DNA from: Ascaphus truei
Lineage: Eukaryota > Chordata > Amphibia > Anura > Ascaphidae
DNA length: 64,000 nucleotides
Assembly (NCBI GenBank): GCA_036426205.1
Contig: CM071573.1
Location: 48,090,214 to 48,154,213, forward strand
Direction of reading: 5' to 3'
The notes below the pieces were generated by a model. That model was not told the DNA's origin and made no database searches. It worked only from the letters and a program-made list of their open reading frames with translations. The position numbers were made by a program, and so were the translations under genes. Numbering within the stretch: the stretch's first letter is position 1; the number at the start of each line of letters is the position of its first letter. Positions 13,101 through 27,200 of the stretch are shown piece by piece.

Positions 13101-16100
13101 TGGGAAAAGAATCCGCAGAGCATGCAAAGAGGCTCAGGGCAGCAAACGTAAACTGCCCCCAAGTAGGCCTTGACTTAGTATGGGAAAGGCTAGAGAAGTG
13201 CTTTGGTAGCCCCAAAGCGTTGGGAAAAGAATCCGCAGAGCATGCAAAGAGGCTCAGGGCAGCAAACGTAAACTGCCCCCCAAGTAGGCCTTGACTTAGT
13301 ATGGGAAAGGCTATAGAAGTGCTTTGGTAGCCCCGAAGCAGTCGAGGATGCACTCTTCAAGAGACAACTTCCCCAGAATTACAGCCAAAGACTACTCAAA
13401 GTTACGGGAGCTCGGATGTCGGCTGTAGAAATCAGAGTCTTCAAGAGAAGACCAATCTCTATCAGGTCTCAACGTCTTAGATTCCGCTTGCGGAGTGAAA
13501 CCCATATTGGAGAAGCTATCTTGCAACCTCCAAGAAAAATGGACTTCGCAAGGTTCAAAATACAAAAGGGAGAAGCAAGTCGCCTTCCCTCCCTTCTCAT
13601 TCTTCTTGAGCTTTATTCGCAAAGTAGCAAGAACAAAAAATTATCCTAGCTTCATCCTAGGTACACCAACTGCACCCAGTGCAAGCAACCTAAAGAATGA
13701 AGGACCGGTGACAAGATACGGTAGCACCAAAATGCTTATATCGGTCCACAGGACAGACGTGTCTCCTGAAACATCTACACATCCCAATCATTCTAACGCT
13801 CCAAGCAAGGAGACAGGGGACCCAAACAGGGAATGCCCCTACACAAGAAGCAACACCCACTTAACAAGGGTAATGGGTTTAGGATGAAGCCCCTAGGGGA
13901 ACGCAAGGACCTACTCAGAGAATTTAGAGTTTGCTTCAGGTGCTGCGCTTCCATAACCCATCTAGCCAAAGACTGTAAAGAAGCCATCAAATGTGCAGTG
14001 TGCAACAGTGACAAGCACATAACATCTCTCTTCATTCAGGGATACATCTGTATTTTTCCTGCTCTCAGGCCGCCAGGCCTCCCCAGCGGGGGGAAATCAA
14101 TCTCTCTTTCACTGGCAACTTCCTGCCTATTAAACATCCTCTTCATTCAGGAGTGCTGCCTGTTAATTTGGTGCACCTGCAACTAGCGTCCCAAGGGAGT
14201 TAACTGCCTGAATAATGGAATATAAACACTGCTAGCTCTTTCCAACCTGCATAGGCAGTGACTCATATCACGTCACATATCCCCCTCCCCAGGGTAACAT
14301 TGTTTTGTGGAGCGGCCTGTGCACCATTACAGTGCACCAGCATCTTTGTCCGAGACGTCCAAAGTCACCCCTTTTTTTTTCTTGACTTACAATTGAAGCA
14401 TGTTCCCTTTGGGGCAATTACCGTTCTTTCTGGGCCTGCAAAACAGTATTTTGCCACCTCCTTTTTCACTTGCTTAACAACAAATACTTCCATGCATCAC
14501 ATGATCTCCTGCTCCGTGTCACTCGCATGATGATCTGTGTCTGGCTCCCCCTAACTTAGATTCAGTACTTTAACTTTGATGGAGTTCCCATTAACTCCCA
14601 GTATACCCCATGGCACCTCTCTATTTTACAGTTGGCAGACTTGTAGACTTGGGCCTTTCTTTCTTGATTCATTGATTTACTCCGAAGGAAGTATTGCTGG
14701 ATAATCCATGAGGCCTTTCCCAGTGTACGATCGCCGACACATTTCCGTCTCATTCTCAGAGACTGCCTCATTATGGCGGCTGCTTTCCGGTCAAGGAATC
14801 TACTTCAGATCCCGTTGGCACGGTAGTTCAGCTGGGTTCTTATTGTGTTACTCCACCGTAACTTGGTCTTTATATTCCGCATTTTATGGAAAGCAGATTG
14901 TGGTACTGCAATGGCAATACAGATACGTTTATATGAATGCACAGCTTGCTTGGTTATGACGTAGGATCTATATCCGACTGAATTACACTAGCAGCTTTCT
15001 TCACATCCCGGTAGCGTCTTTATCCTGGAACAGGATTGTTTATTTCTCTGTATTTTTCCTGCTATCAGGCTGCTAGCCCTCCCTAGCTAAAGTTACATGT
15101 TTCTCCCTGCTCTGAAGCAGACAGAGCTGTGTATATTGCAACATAGTTGTTACAAGTACAGCAGGGCCCCGGGTATACGGCGCGTTCCGTTCCAGGGGCC
15201 CGCCGTATAGTGAAAATCGCCGGAAAGCGGATCCGGTGATTTTCACTGATTTTACATGCACAGAACGGCGTTTTCGCCGTTCTGCGCATGCGCGGCCTAT
15301 GGTCTGCGCGCGCAAACTATGGTCTGCGCGCGCAGACAGCAGTCTGCGCATGCGCGCCGGCCGCACCCACCCGTTCTGCGCATGCGCGAACCAAAATCCA
15401 AGATGGCAGCCCCCTTCTCGGAGCCGCCGGATAAGCGGATCGCCGGAAAGCGGGGCGCCGAGAAGCGGGGCCCTGCTGTAATCCCCTTTTACACAGCCTC
15501 TAGTCAGTTGCCCTGGCAACCTACCAAAACTCACAGTTTGAAATTAGTTTATCTGCATATTGTTATGCCCCTTAGCCTGTTCCTGTCTGACAGTAAGGTG
15601 TGCTCTTTCTTTCCAACAAGCAGCCAAAGTGAGTAGACACTTCTTCCACTGCTCCCTCAGAATGGGAAATCCTTTTTACCTTCCCCTTAGAGAATCACTT
15701 CCACAGCAGAACACCTTCCTCTCATAGGTTATTCTCCTGACAAGAGAAATCTGCTAGCACAATCCACATATAGAGCTTTTATATTTCTGTTAACTCCCCT
15801 AAATAAAGTTGAAGAAAAAAGAAGGCCTTTGAGTGCTTTAAAAGGGGTCGAGTTAAGATACATGGACTTACTCACATGCTACATGAGCCTGGGTCCAGAA
15901 TACCTATACCAAAATAACTTATACTGCTTTCTTCCAGATCTGACTCTCAAGCTTCACACGGGAGACATCGGAATCCCTTCTAGCTAACCCAGAAGACAGG
16001 TAGGGAACACCTTCCCTCCAGTATAGAACATTGCGGGAATGAGGGTACCTGGACATTGAGGGACAGTGGATCAGGTAAGATCCCAGGCAGGATTGCTGCT

Positions 16101-16427
16101 TTAGAAATTGTGAAGTGGGGGCATCCAGACACTGGTTAAGGGGTTCAGGAAAGTAGTCATTCACATCTGGCTTTTTTTTTCTAGATTAGTGAAGTCATCC
16201 AACACACACACACACACAGACACACACACAACTATGTAACAAGGACTAATTGTAGTTATGTATAAATGTAATACAATAAATAAACTGTTATGTCAAAAAT
16301 GAATGTTGTTATTAGTTCTTACTAGGAATTTATTCAATTTCTTTTTTAAAATGCGGGCTTAGGGGCGGCGCTAGGTGGCGAGTAGAATTTTTGGTTTGGC
16401 GAGTAAATTTTTGGTTGGTTTGTCAAG

Positions 16428-16481
<54 letters not shown>

Positions 16482-19400
16482 TACATACATACACACATAC
16501 ATACATACAGGAGGGAAGGAGAGAGAGGTTGAAGGGGAAGAAGAGAGAGGTTAGGTTAAGATGGGAGAGAGGGTTAGAGGAGTGGGGAAAGAGCGTTTTG
16601 GGAGGGAGAGAGAGAGGAGGGTTAGAGAGGGGACGGAGATAGAAGAAGAGCGAGAGCAATATGTAGAGTGACAGAAGGAATGAAATAGGAGAGAGAGGGA
16701 AAAGGGAACAAGAAAGAGACTTCTATTTAAAATGCTCTGAAAAAAATCTTCTCAGTGCTAGAGAAGAGTTTTGCTTTATTGAAATAAATGAGACATAAAT
16801 CTTATCCGGAACAGGGAAGCAACTTCACAGCATAATGATGTGGGGCAGAGGGGAGGAAATGAATGGAAAAGAAAACAAAGGGGACAGGAGGTAACTAGAG
16901 AAAACTGAGAATGTGCAAAAGGTAGAGGGTGAGAAAAAATATACAAGAAGAGGGGTAACAATAGAGAGAGGAAAAGAGATGAGGAGATGTCAGGAGTAGA
17001 AATGGGCACATTTTTTGGCGGATTTGGATCCTCAGCAGTTCGGCCGGTTCCTTAGGTCCGTGGATTTCAGCGGTTCAATCTCAAAAAGGGCGATTCGCAT
17101 TTTGTGGATTTTTTAGTACAGTATATCACAATACACTCCATGGATTCTGCAACCCGAGGGCATTACATTGAGAGACTAACATATTGGGAGATCTTCATTA
17201 AACTGCGATAGAGCCAATTGAGGCCCTGTAGCATTTTAACGATAACCCCCATTGAGAGAGTAACCTACAGAAAGTCTTATTGGGGCAGTAACCAAAAGAA
17301 AGAGTCTTAATAAGACAATGACCAAGAGAGGTCTCCATTGGGTCTGTGGCCCAGTGAATGTGACATGATATAACTCACCAAGTACAGAGAATGACGCCCG
17401 CGCGGATCCCTCCACAACATGGTCCGGGAGTTTCAGAGAAATCTTCTCAGAGATCTCAGAATCTGTATAAACAAAAGAGGGTCAGAGGGATGCCAAGCAG
17501 AGTGAAGGGTTAAATGTCCTCAAATTCTGTTCCTCTAAGAAGCTCCAACTCTTGCCTGGCTTATTAAATTTATCAGCTGAGTGGTTTCAAACAGGAGCAA
17601 CTTAAAAACTATTTTGTTTTTAGAAAATCCATGATAGAAGTAACAGATCAGGGGACAGCACTGAAAGGGTTTTGGGTACTGCTGTATATAATAGAAATAT
17701 GGGTTGGTCACTGGGCCAGCTTCATGGCAGTGCCCTTAGTGCAGTCACACCTGGCCCGAGGTAGCAGAGGCCCCACACTCTCCCAGGCCCAATTTCCGTA
17801 ATCACTGTTTAATTGAAACTGTGGTTGCCGGGGGAGAGCACAGGGCCTCTAAGCGCCAGCATCACCTACTGCTGCAATGCATCGCCATGACAATACCACA
17901 TTACATGACATGAGGGCAGGCAAGAGGCCCCACACATCACTTGATGTCACTACAAGCTGACGCATTGCAGCAGGAGGAGATACCAGGCTCTGCAGCAGGT
18001 AAGAGGGCCCCACCAAACTGCCCCTGCACTTAGCCCTGTCAAACTCCCAGCAGGCCCTGGTCATGTGTGAGGGTCAGTACTGGAAATGCAGAGTGCTCTG
18101 CAAGGCATGTTCAAGGGGCACTGAAGGGATTGAGTTGGAGGCGTACCTAGTGGTAAAGCAGAGTATGCAGCCAGGCAGGGTCAGGTCTCTTACCTTTGCC
18201 ACATATCATTGCATTCTGGGTCTCCTCCTTTTCTACACCCTCCGGCTGTATTTAGGGATAAATAAAAATAATCCTCATCAGTGGTATTTTTATTTCTTGT
18301 ACTCTGTACAGTGGAGGATATCTGATGATGTGGGGAGATCTGATGATGATGATTAGGGGGAGATCTGATGATGATGTGGGGACACATGATGATGATGATG
18401 ATGGGGAGAGATCTGATGATGATGAGAGGGAGATCTAATGATGGTGATGAGGGGAGAGCGGAGCAGAGATGAGGAGGGATGATGATCTGTATTTAAGAAG
18501 TCATTCGTATGTGTCTGAGACTGTGGAGGCTATTAATTAAACCGGGAGTGCAGATGTGGGTACTATGGCACAGACACTCCATATGAGTTGAATAGGAGTT
18601 TCTATGTGATTGTGCCCCAAAGTTTCTATTAAAGCCTCCTGCTCTGGTTTAAATCCCACGGTCACATGGGCTAATACGAAGCTTCCTATTGACCCATGTG
18701 ATGGGACATCTAAATCTGAGCAGGAGATACCGAATATTTTTTTTTGAGTGGGGGGACATATTTTATTTTTTGGAGGGTGGGGGGGCATCTTAAATAGTGC
18801 TTGCCTAAGGGTGGCACATAACCTAGGGATGGGCCTGTTTACAGTACATGTCATTACCCAGAATACCTGGCTACAGTGGAAGCATTGTATGCTAAAAATA
18901 ATGGGTTTGTGAACATGTCTGAGACGTGAATGTGCTTATAAGTGGTATTTTTCTTATTAAAAGTAAAATTAGACGTTTGAGTTTAAAGGCTTAGAAACCA
19001 ATAACAATAATTAATACCGGTGAGAGGAACGGCCTCCTTGAATCATAGAGCCCATCTGTTTGTGCCCCACTGCAGTTAAGAGGGCAGATCTCATAGGCTG
19101 AGTCTCTGTGTCTGGTACCATTATATGTTAATAGCTGGTGATCTCTGACCTGTCACTCATCTCCACCCGGTTCTTACCTCCACCAGAATATGTTTGGTAA
19201 TTGTATCCTTCCTCCCTTTGGGGTTTTCTACAATTTCATTGCCACACAGGCCTTCTCCTGGCAGTGTCTGTGCACTCACTGTAAAGTTCACTTCACCTAA
19301 AAGAGAAAATGGATCGTTGGCATGGGTTAAAAAATATGGGGTACATACAGTATGCTGGCAAAAGACGCGGCTCTGACTTGGGAGGATGAAGGAAGTAAAG

Positions 19401-22400
19401 TCTATGGGGCCTATTCCCTAAACTTCGATAACTAACTCATGGACCATTTGAGCACTTCTCGAACGAGTTGGCAGAGGTACTGTAGCTATTCACAAATCTT
19501 CGATAGCATGCCACACTCGCTCGAGAAGTGCTTCTTCCTGAATAGTAGTGCTCCTGCTCAGGCAAACCGAGCGGGAGCTCAAAAAATGCTACAACTCTTT
19601 TTTGAGATATCAAGCAATTCAGGTAGCTTCGATAATCACACTGCGGCTGCAACTCGCAGTTCTCATCTCGCCACCTCAACGGTGGTGGGTTGGGATCCGC
19701 GGTGTGACTTAGAAGAAAAAAAATATTTTTACTGCATCGGTTTGATGCCGGGAGTCTCCGGAGCTGACCCACATTAATATCAGCTCCAGAGACCCCTGCC
19801 TCCATCCTATGTAATAAAAATACATTTACAGGCAGCTTCATTATCTTAGCGGCTAACCGCTAAGCAATGAATGGGTGAACTACTAGTGCCTGGTTTATTG
19901 GGGGTAGAGGTGGTGGGTGAAGGTAGTATTTGGCCCATGGTGGGTGTTGAGGCCTACCGGAAGGGTTGTGAGAGGAGTTAACCCCTTCATTACCTTCTAC
20001 CTACTAGCTTCACCTATCCCATCTACCCCCAATAAACATTACAACACAATACTAGCCAATACATCCATTGATTGCCAGTGTGGTTACCTATGCCCTCAAT
20101 GAGAGTGAAGAAAATCCCAATGGCAATGAATGGGCACCCTACAACCCATCTCTTCTACCCCCAACAATGCCTCCCTCTCTAATACATACAGTACAGTAAT
20201 GGGCAAAATCCCTATTATCCAGATCTGGATAATATCTCATTTGACCATTAAAAATAAAACATTATCCAGCCAGCATAAATTAAATAAAAGTTCTACTTAC
20301 CCCTGCCAGGATGAAGGCCGTCCTCTATGGGCAGCAACATTACAATAAAAAAAAACTACAGGCAACTAACCCCTTAATCACCTTAGCGGTTAGTAACTGC
20401 TATAGTAATTAAGGGGTTAACCCTCCTCCACCGCTACCCACCTGGGTACGCGTAACCACCCTCACTGGGGAAACTGACCCCATCCCCTCTACCTATTTAT
20501 TGTCACAGTGGTAAACTATGCCCCCAATATGGACATGGATTGCCACTAATGCAATGAATGGGCAAGCGAAAAAACAAATAGCCACAAAATAAAACACATG
20601 ACATTTAATTAAAAACAAGCATTTCACAATAAAGCCATATTATCATGGACTTCTTCGCATTGGCTGTTGCGGAGCATTAAGTTGTGGGTCAAGAGATGGT
20701 GCCTGAGTAGGACAGGGGTGAAGACAGCAAAGACAAGAAACACATTGATTGTATGTTATTTAATAGTGTATTTTTTTAGGATCCCCATTGACTGCCAATG
20801 TGCTTATCTATGCCCCTTTCTGTGTATAGGTAAGCACAGTGATTTTTTAGTAAATTTTTGTTTTAATTTCATTGTAATGTATTGTATTGTGTGTTATGTT
20901 TTTGTTTTGCTTGACCATTCATTGTCATTGTGGCAATCCATGCCCATATTGTGGGCATGGTTTACCACAGTCACAATCAATGGCTTTATTGTGAAATGCT
21001 TATTTTAATTTCAATGTAATTTGTTTTATTTTGTGGCGTTTTTTGTTTTTTTTAGCTTGCCCATATTGGGAGGCATGGTTTACCACTGTGACAATCAATG
21101 GGTGGTGGGGGTTGGGGGTAGTTGCCCTGGGGGGGGTTAGGCCTCCTGGGTTGGTAGCGGGAGAGGGGGGGTTAACCCCTTAATTACTTTAACAGTTACT
21201 AACCGCTAAGGTGATTAAATGGTTAGTTGCCAGTAGTTTTTTTTTTTTACTGTAATGTTGCTACCCACGGAGCATGAGGAAGAAGACGAGGACAGCCTTC
21301 ATCCTGGCAGGGGTAAATACAATTTTAATTTACTTTATGCTAGCTGGATACGGTTTTATTTTTAATGGGCAAACATGCTATTTTCCAGATGTGGATAATA
21401 GTAATTTGCCCATTATTGTACTGTATATGTTGGGTGGTGGGGGGGAGGTTGAGGTTAGAGGGGTGTGTTGGTGAGTTGTTGTATTTCAATGTTTCTTGGG
21501 GGTAGAGGGGGTGGGCAAAGAGGGTAGTTGCCCCAGGGTGGGTGGTTAGGCCTCTCGGGTGGGTAGCGGGAGGGGTTAACCCCTTCATTGCCATAGCGGT
21601 GTTAACCGCTATGTTAGTGAAGGGGTTAACCCCTCCAGAAACCTTCCCGATAGACCTAACCCCCCACCCTGAGGCAACTACCCCCTTCACCTACTCTTTC
21701 TACCCCCAAGAAATGAGGTACTCAGGTTTAACCCCTTCATTGTCTTAGTAGCTAGCCGCTAAGGTAATTAAATTGATTTTACTTTAATAACACAGTACAG
21801 TATTGAATTAAGGGGTTTCCAGAGCTGAAACACTTTCAGCTATGGAGACCTCCCTGCTTCCCAAGTTACAGGCCCCGGTGTAGGGGGACGGTATCTCCCT
21901 GTATTGTTTAAATCTCCCATGTCATATGACCGTGACATTTAAATGCACAGGAGATACCGGCACTGCATACCGGGGCCTGTAACTTGGGAAGCAGGGGGTC
22001 CCTGGACCTGAAAGTAATGTTGTTCAGCTCTGGAGACCCTCTGCTACAATATTTTATTAATATTATAATAAAAACTGTGATTGAATGTAAGATCTGAGCA
22101 GGGAGTTGCTGCTCTCTCTGTGGAGCTCTTACAGACTGCAGGAATATCGCAGTGGTAGAACTTAGAAAAAGGCTGAGATAAGGTCACTGCTATCTAGAGT
22201 GGTATTGGCATTTTCCTACCTCAAGGTTTGTAACTTGCGATAATTCTTCTTAATTCTTTGTGAATAACGTGATAATGCAACTGTCAGCTCGTGAGGTAAG
22301 GTCATACCAAACCGTTCGATTTGGCAGTGATAACATCAGAGTTTAGAGAATAGGCCGATAAGTGTGGTGGAGTACTGTGATACATTTCTGGGTTAGGGAG

Positions 22401-24264
22401 GAAGCAGGGGATAGATTTCTGGGATGGGTGAAAGCAACTTTCTGAATTGGACAGTAGTTGGAGACGGTACAGTTCTGAGATGGGACTCGGCAGGAGTTAG
22501 ATTTCTCAGTGAGGGGGCAGCAGGTACATTTCAGGATTGGGTTGAAGAAGGATGGATATTTTCATAGTGGGGAGCCATAATATTTCTTACCTAATGACTT
22601 TAGGGTCACTATCCAAGACACAGTCACTCTGCTGTTAACTCCCACACAGTAACCTTCTTCTTCTTTGTTTGTGGGATTAGCCAAGAACTGATCAGAATTC
22701 TCCAATGAAACGCTCACCTGAAAATATGAGAAGAGGAGGATAGACCAAGACTGAGAGGAGCTGGACAAGTATGAGAGCACGGCTTGGTGACCACTTACCC
22801 TGATGGTGTGCGAAAGGTAGTTAAACACGGATGCTTTTAGAGAGAACATCTCACCCCGGATTGCAGAATACGGCATAGTGAGGTCCAGGAAGAAAGGCTG
22901 GAATGTTAGGAGGGACATAGGTTCCGAGAGACCAAACCCAGCTATCGGTGATGTACAGAACATGCTGGCTTTCCATGTTGTGATGGAGTCTGGAACAGTT
23001 AATTTCAGCTCAGCCTTTCCATGGGAACTACAAGAAATGAAGGGTGTCAGAACATTATTTGTCATTTTTACTGTCTACACAGTGTCTCTGCATCTGTAGA
23101 TCATTTCTACTATACGGTATACAGATTACTTTAGAGATATTGAAAGCTGATGAACAAAATGTAAGAAGGCCATAAAGAATATTTCACAATCTATAAAAAG
23201 ATGTAGATTTCTTCAGTACATGTAAAACTGTATAACACATAACACAGAAAACATGGATAAGAATTATTAACATCATCGTTTTCAGATAAATGGAGATTTG
23301 CTAAGCAGTAGTTATTGTTACTTTTTACAGATCAAACAGACATTTCTTCATAGACGTAATAGTACATACACAGCTTTCCAAAATTGAAATGTTTCTTTGT
23401 CATGTTAAATTGAGGGGACAGGAGGTATGGTTCTGGGTTCGGAGGAGGCAGATTAATGGTTTAGGAGGAGGCTGGTGGAAATTTAATGTGGTAGACTTTC
23501 CTAGATCTTTCCTAGATCTTTTGCTATATTTATGTAACACAGCAGGGTCGCCAACAGGGAGGGACAGATGGTACTACGCAGCCGTGCCCCTCGATAAATC
23601 CCGTCACCCGGTCACCACGGGGTGACAGAATTAAGCGCGATCCGCCAGGTAGCGCGCTTGTCTGAACAAAGAAAAAGAAAAAAAAACCTCCCTCCTCTCC
23701 TGATTGGCTGGCGCGTGTTGGCACGCTGCCAGGATTTTTTTTTGGCCCGCAGCAAGCTCTATACGACCTTGCAAAGCGAGGCCCACCTTTTCCTGCATGG
23801 AGCAAGTGATAAATACTGCTCTATGCCTCCCTTGCTTCCCCCTTGCCTCCATGCCCCCCCTGCTCCGATTTACCCCCAACTGCTCCGATTTACCCCACCG
23901 CTCCAATTTACCCCACCCCCCCTGTTCCGATTTACCCCCCTGTTCCGATTTACCCCCCTGTTCCGATTTCCCCCCCTGTTCCGATTTACCCCTCTTGCTC
24001 TGATTCCCCCCCCCCCACGCTCCGATTTCCCAGAGTGTCTGAGAGTGTCTGAGAGTGTCTGAGAGTGTCTGAGAGTGTCTGAGAGAGTGTCTGAGAGAGT
24101 GTCTGAGAGAGTGTCTGAGAGAGTGTCTGAGAGAGTGTGTGTCTGAGTGAGAGTGTGTCTGAGTGAGAGTGTGTCTGAGTGTTTGTGAGTGAGAGTGTGT
24201 TTGTGAGTGAGAGTGTGTTTGTGAGTGTTTGTGAGTGTCTGTGTGTGTGTGTGAGTGTGTGAGT

Positions 24265-24298
<34 letters not shown>

Positions 24299-27200
24299 GT
24301 GTGTGAGTGTGTGAGTGTGTGAGTGTGTGTGTGTGTGTGTATCTGTGAATGAATACAGACACCAACCCAGTCAATCATAGTCACCCACCCGTCATTCAAT
24401 CACCCAAGTGTCACCCTCTCACCCAAGTGTCAGTGACCCACCCAAGAGTCAGTCACCCACCCACCCCATCACCCACCCCCCACACCCCCTCTCTCTCACT
24501 CTGTCTCTCTCTTTCACCCACACTCTCTCTATCTTACCTTAACTGCCCTATACCTCCACCGAAATAACCTATACTGCTTTCTTCCAGATCTGACTCTCAA
24601 GCTTCACACAGGAGATATCGGAATCCTCCCTAACCCAGAAAGACAGGTAGGGAACACCCCAGGCTCATACTCAATCCCCCCCCCCCCCCCCAGGCCTTTT
24701 GTCACATAGGAAGTAGCATTGGGTATCTTTGTCTTTTGTTGAAAATATTAAAATAAACAGATAGCATTGTAATTGTTTTTTTTCCGTATTAACAATAACA
24801 AGAAAACAGTTAAGTAAAAGTTGTGCGTTAAAAAAATTATTTCCTTGGTAGGTGCGCTATGGGGGGGGGGGAGGGAGCCCTGCTCCTTTCATTTGTCCTG
24901 GGCCCCATGATTTTTGTTGGCGGCCCTGAACACAGCATTGATTTTTATGAGCATTCCCACCAGAGAAAAGCCTGTACAGACAGTAAAAGAACATTATTTA
25001 TATATATTATAAAACACTCACTCTGTCTCGATCAAGTCCCAAAGCCAGGTCTCTGGGAAATATTTCCTCACGGTCTCAATCATCTCAATGGTGTGAGCGT
25101 CCATCTCTGCCATATATTGTACATCACCACTATAACTTAAGCGTGCACTAGCTGAGAAAGAGAATAATGGTCAAATTGGACTGAGCCTGGAGACACTGTC
25201 AAAGTGACAGAGCTCTATGCTAGAGCAGGATTGAGAGGCTGTTAGTACATCTCTACTCATCCTCACTGTGGCCCAGATACACTAAGCGCTGTTAAATCAG
25301 GGTAAATAATGTCATGTTACCTAAAACAGTAATGTACATTTAACGCATATTCACAAAGGTGATTATATGCAAAAACTTTTAACTCATTAGCATAGGTTTA
25401 ATATCATGTTAAGTTATATAATCAGATCAGCTACTAATAATGTAGCATTAAGCACGTCTTACCTAAAGGTGGCATTACTCCTACCCAGACACTAATAGGG
25501 CATTTGGAGGAGAGAGAGTCCTATTTTACTAGAGTACTAAGAGGCTTGCATACCTCCCCAAACACTCCTTTATATAATACGTGGAGGGATACCTGGAACA
25601 AACTGAAATATACCTAGTGTATAGTCATTACTATTAACCTAGCATTCCTTTAGCTTAACGTTATACTAAATAGTCTTATGGACCAACGAGCATCTGGGCT
25701 TATGAGAGTGTTACCTCATTTTCACTACACCCTTCATACATAAAGATACACAAACCAGTTACCTGCAATAGTTGCACTTAGAAATTGGAAATTTCCCTGA
25801 GAAGTGAATCCATACACTGACGGCTACGGTACTGTACCTTGAGGAAAAACCACCCTTGCAGAGGTTGGGCTCCCTACTACGTGTATACCTGGAGCACCTA
25901 CACCGCCTCCCCTCCCAGTCTGGCAGAGTGTTGGAATTCTGATATTGGTGTTTGTGAAAACCTTTAATCCCATATCCTGCAAACACATATAAATCTGGTG
26001 TGATGAATAGTAGTGATAGTCGGGGAAGAGACTAGGAGAGAGGCAACAAGAGTATCACAGTAAGAGAGAATAGAATGATAGAAATGAAGGAATGGGAAGC
26101 AATAGCATGACACAACATACCAAAATAAAATAAAGAAGTGTACTACCCTCACAAATACTGTAGGTACTACTACATTATTCTGTGCTAGCTGGATCTGGTT
26201 CAGAGTGAACGGCCTTGCACCTGTTTTGTGGATAACAAATGTATAGCTTTACATGGACTACAAAGTATCCATAGACTGTGACTTCAGCATCCATCTCAAA
26301 TGCCTGTCAGTCCAGACCAATAATGTAAGTCACTCAACAGGTCACCCCTATTGAGCTGAAATTGTGTTGTTGGTTTTTTTTTTAAAGAAGGTTCAAGGAA
26401 AGTAAGTAGTCGCGGGAGAGACTTCAGAGAGGAGGTCTGCTTCCATGTGTACATGTGAGAGCATCATTCTATGAACCTGGGGCCCCATGTACCATAAAGT
26501 GGTGAGCAATAAGGTAAAGATGTGAGAAGATATGCGTGCAGTGGGTCACACAATGGGACAGTAGGGTGCAGAGGGAGAAAGGGGAGCAGTGAAATGCAGA
26601 GGGAGAGGAGAGCTGTGATATGCAGGGGGAGAAGAGGGGAGAACAGAGGAGTGCATGGGGAAGAGGAGAGCGCAGTGAAATACAACGGTAGAAGAGAGGA
26701 GAGCTTTGATATGCAGGGGAAGAAGGCAGAGAAATGGGGTCCTTAGGAAGAAGAGAAAGCATTTAGGGGCTGTTCTAAGGTACAAAATGGGTGGTACTTA
26801 ATTTTCTCTTTTTAATGGAATTAAATACTGGCATGTACTGTATGGTAAGAGGAGTTGAGAGAGATGTATTCCATCACGGAGTTGAGAGATAGCAGCTCTG
26901 CTTCAATGATGGATACAGTATGTGAGAGAGAGTGACTCGTTACAACAGCCTGACTCATCTGTGCAACTCACTGAGGAGAACAGATCCAGTGAGGCATCAC
27001 TGCAGCATAGGCTTCTGATAGCAAATTACTGTATAGTGACCGTTAGGACAGGGTTAGAGTGTAATGCTTCAGGTAATGTTAGGATACTGTTACTTCAGGT
27101 AATAATAGGCAAGTTTTTTTATCAGCCCATGCACTGAACCTGAGACATCTCCTATGCATCCCAGAACCCATGCACTGTTACTAAGCTACTAATTTAAAAG

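Larger units (their letters stand above)
23543..24928. mobile_element. hAT-like non-autonomous element with internal satellites
   Basis: Termini cagggtcgccaaca and, reversed, cagggccgccaaca, typical of hAT ends, flanked by the direct repeat aacacag at 23536-23542 and 24929-24935. The interior holds simple arrays and two modules shared with copies at 1-162, 15917-16440 and 37262-38155. No transposase seen. Confidence 0.75.

Noticed and set aside
21340..21748. Repeated short ORFs of the [11 protein letters not shown] type, also near 28100, 51665 and 57108
   Set aside because: They recur because they lie in the palindromic modules of the foldback elements and occur on both strands; not a protein family.
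23631..24399. Long minus-strand reading frames of T, H, S and L residues
   Set aside because: Translations of gagagtgtct and (GT)n arrays; no domain and pure low complexity.
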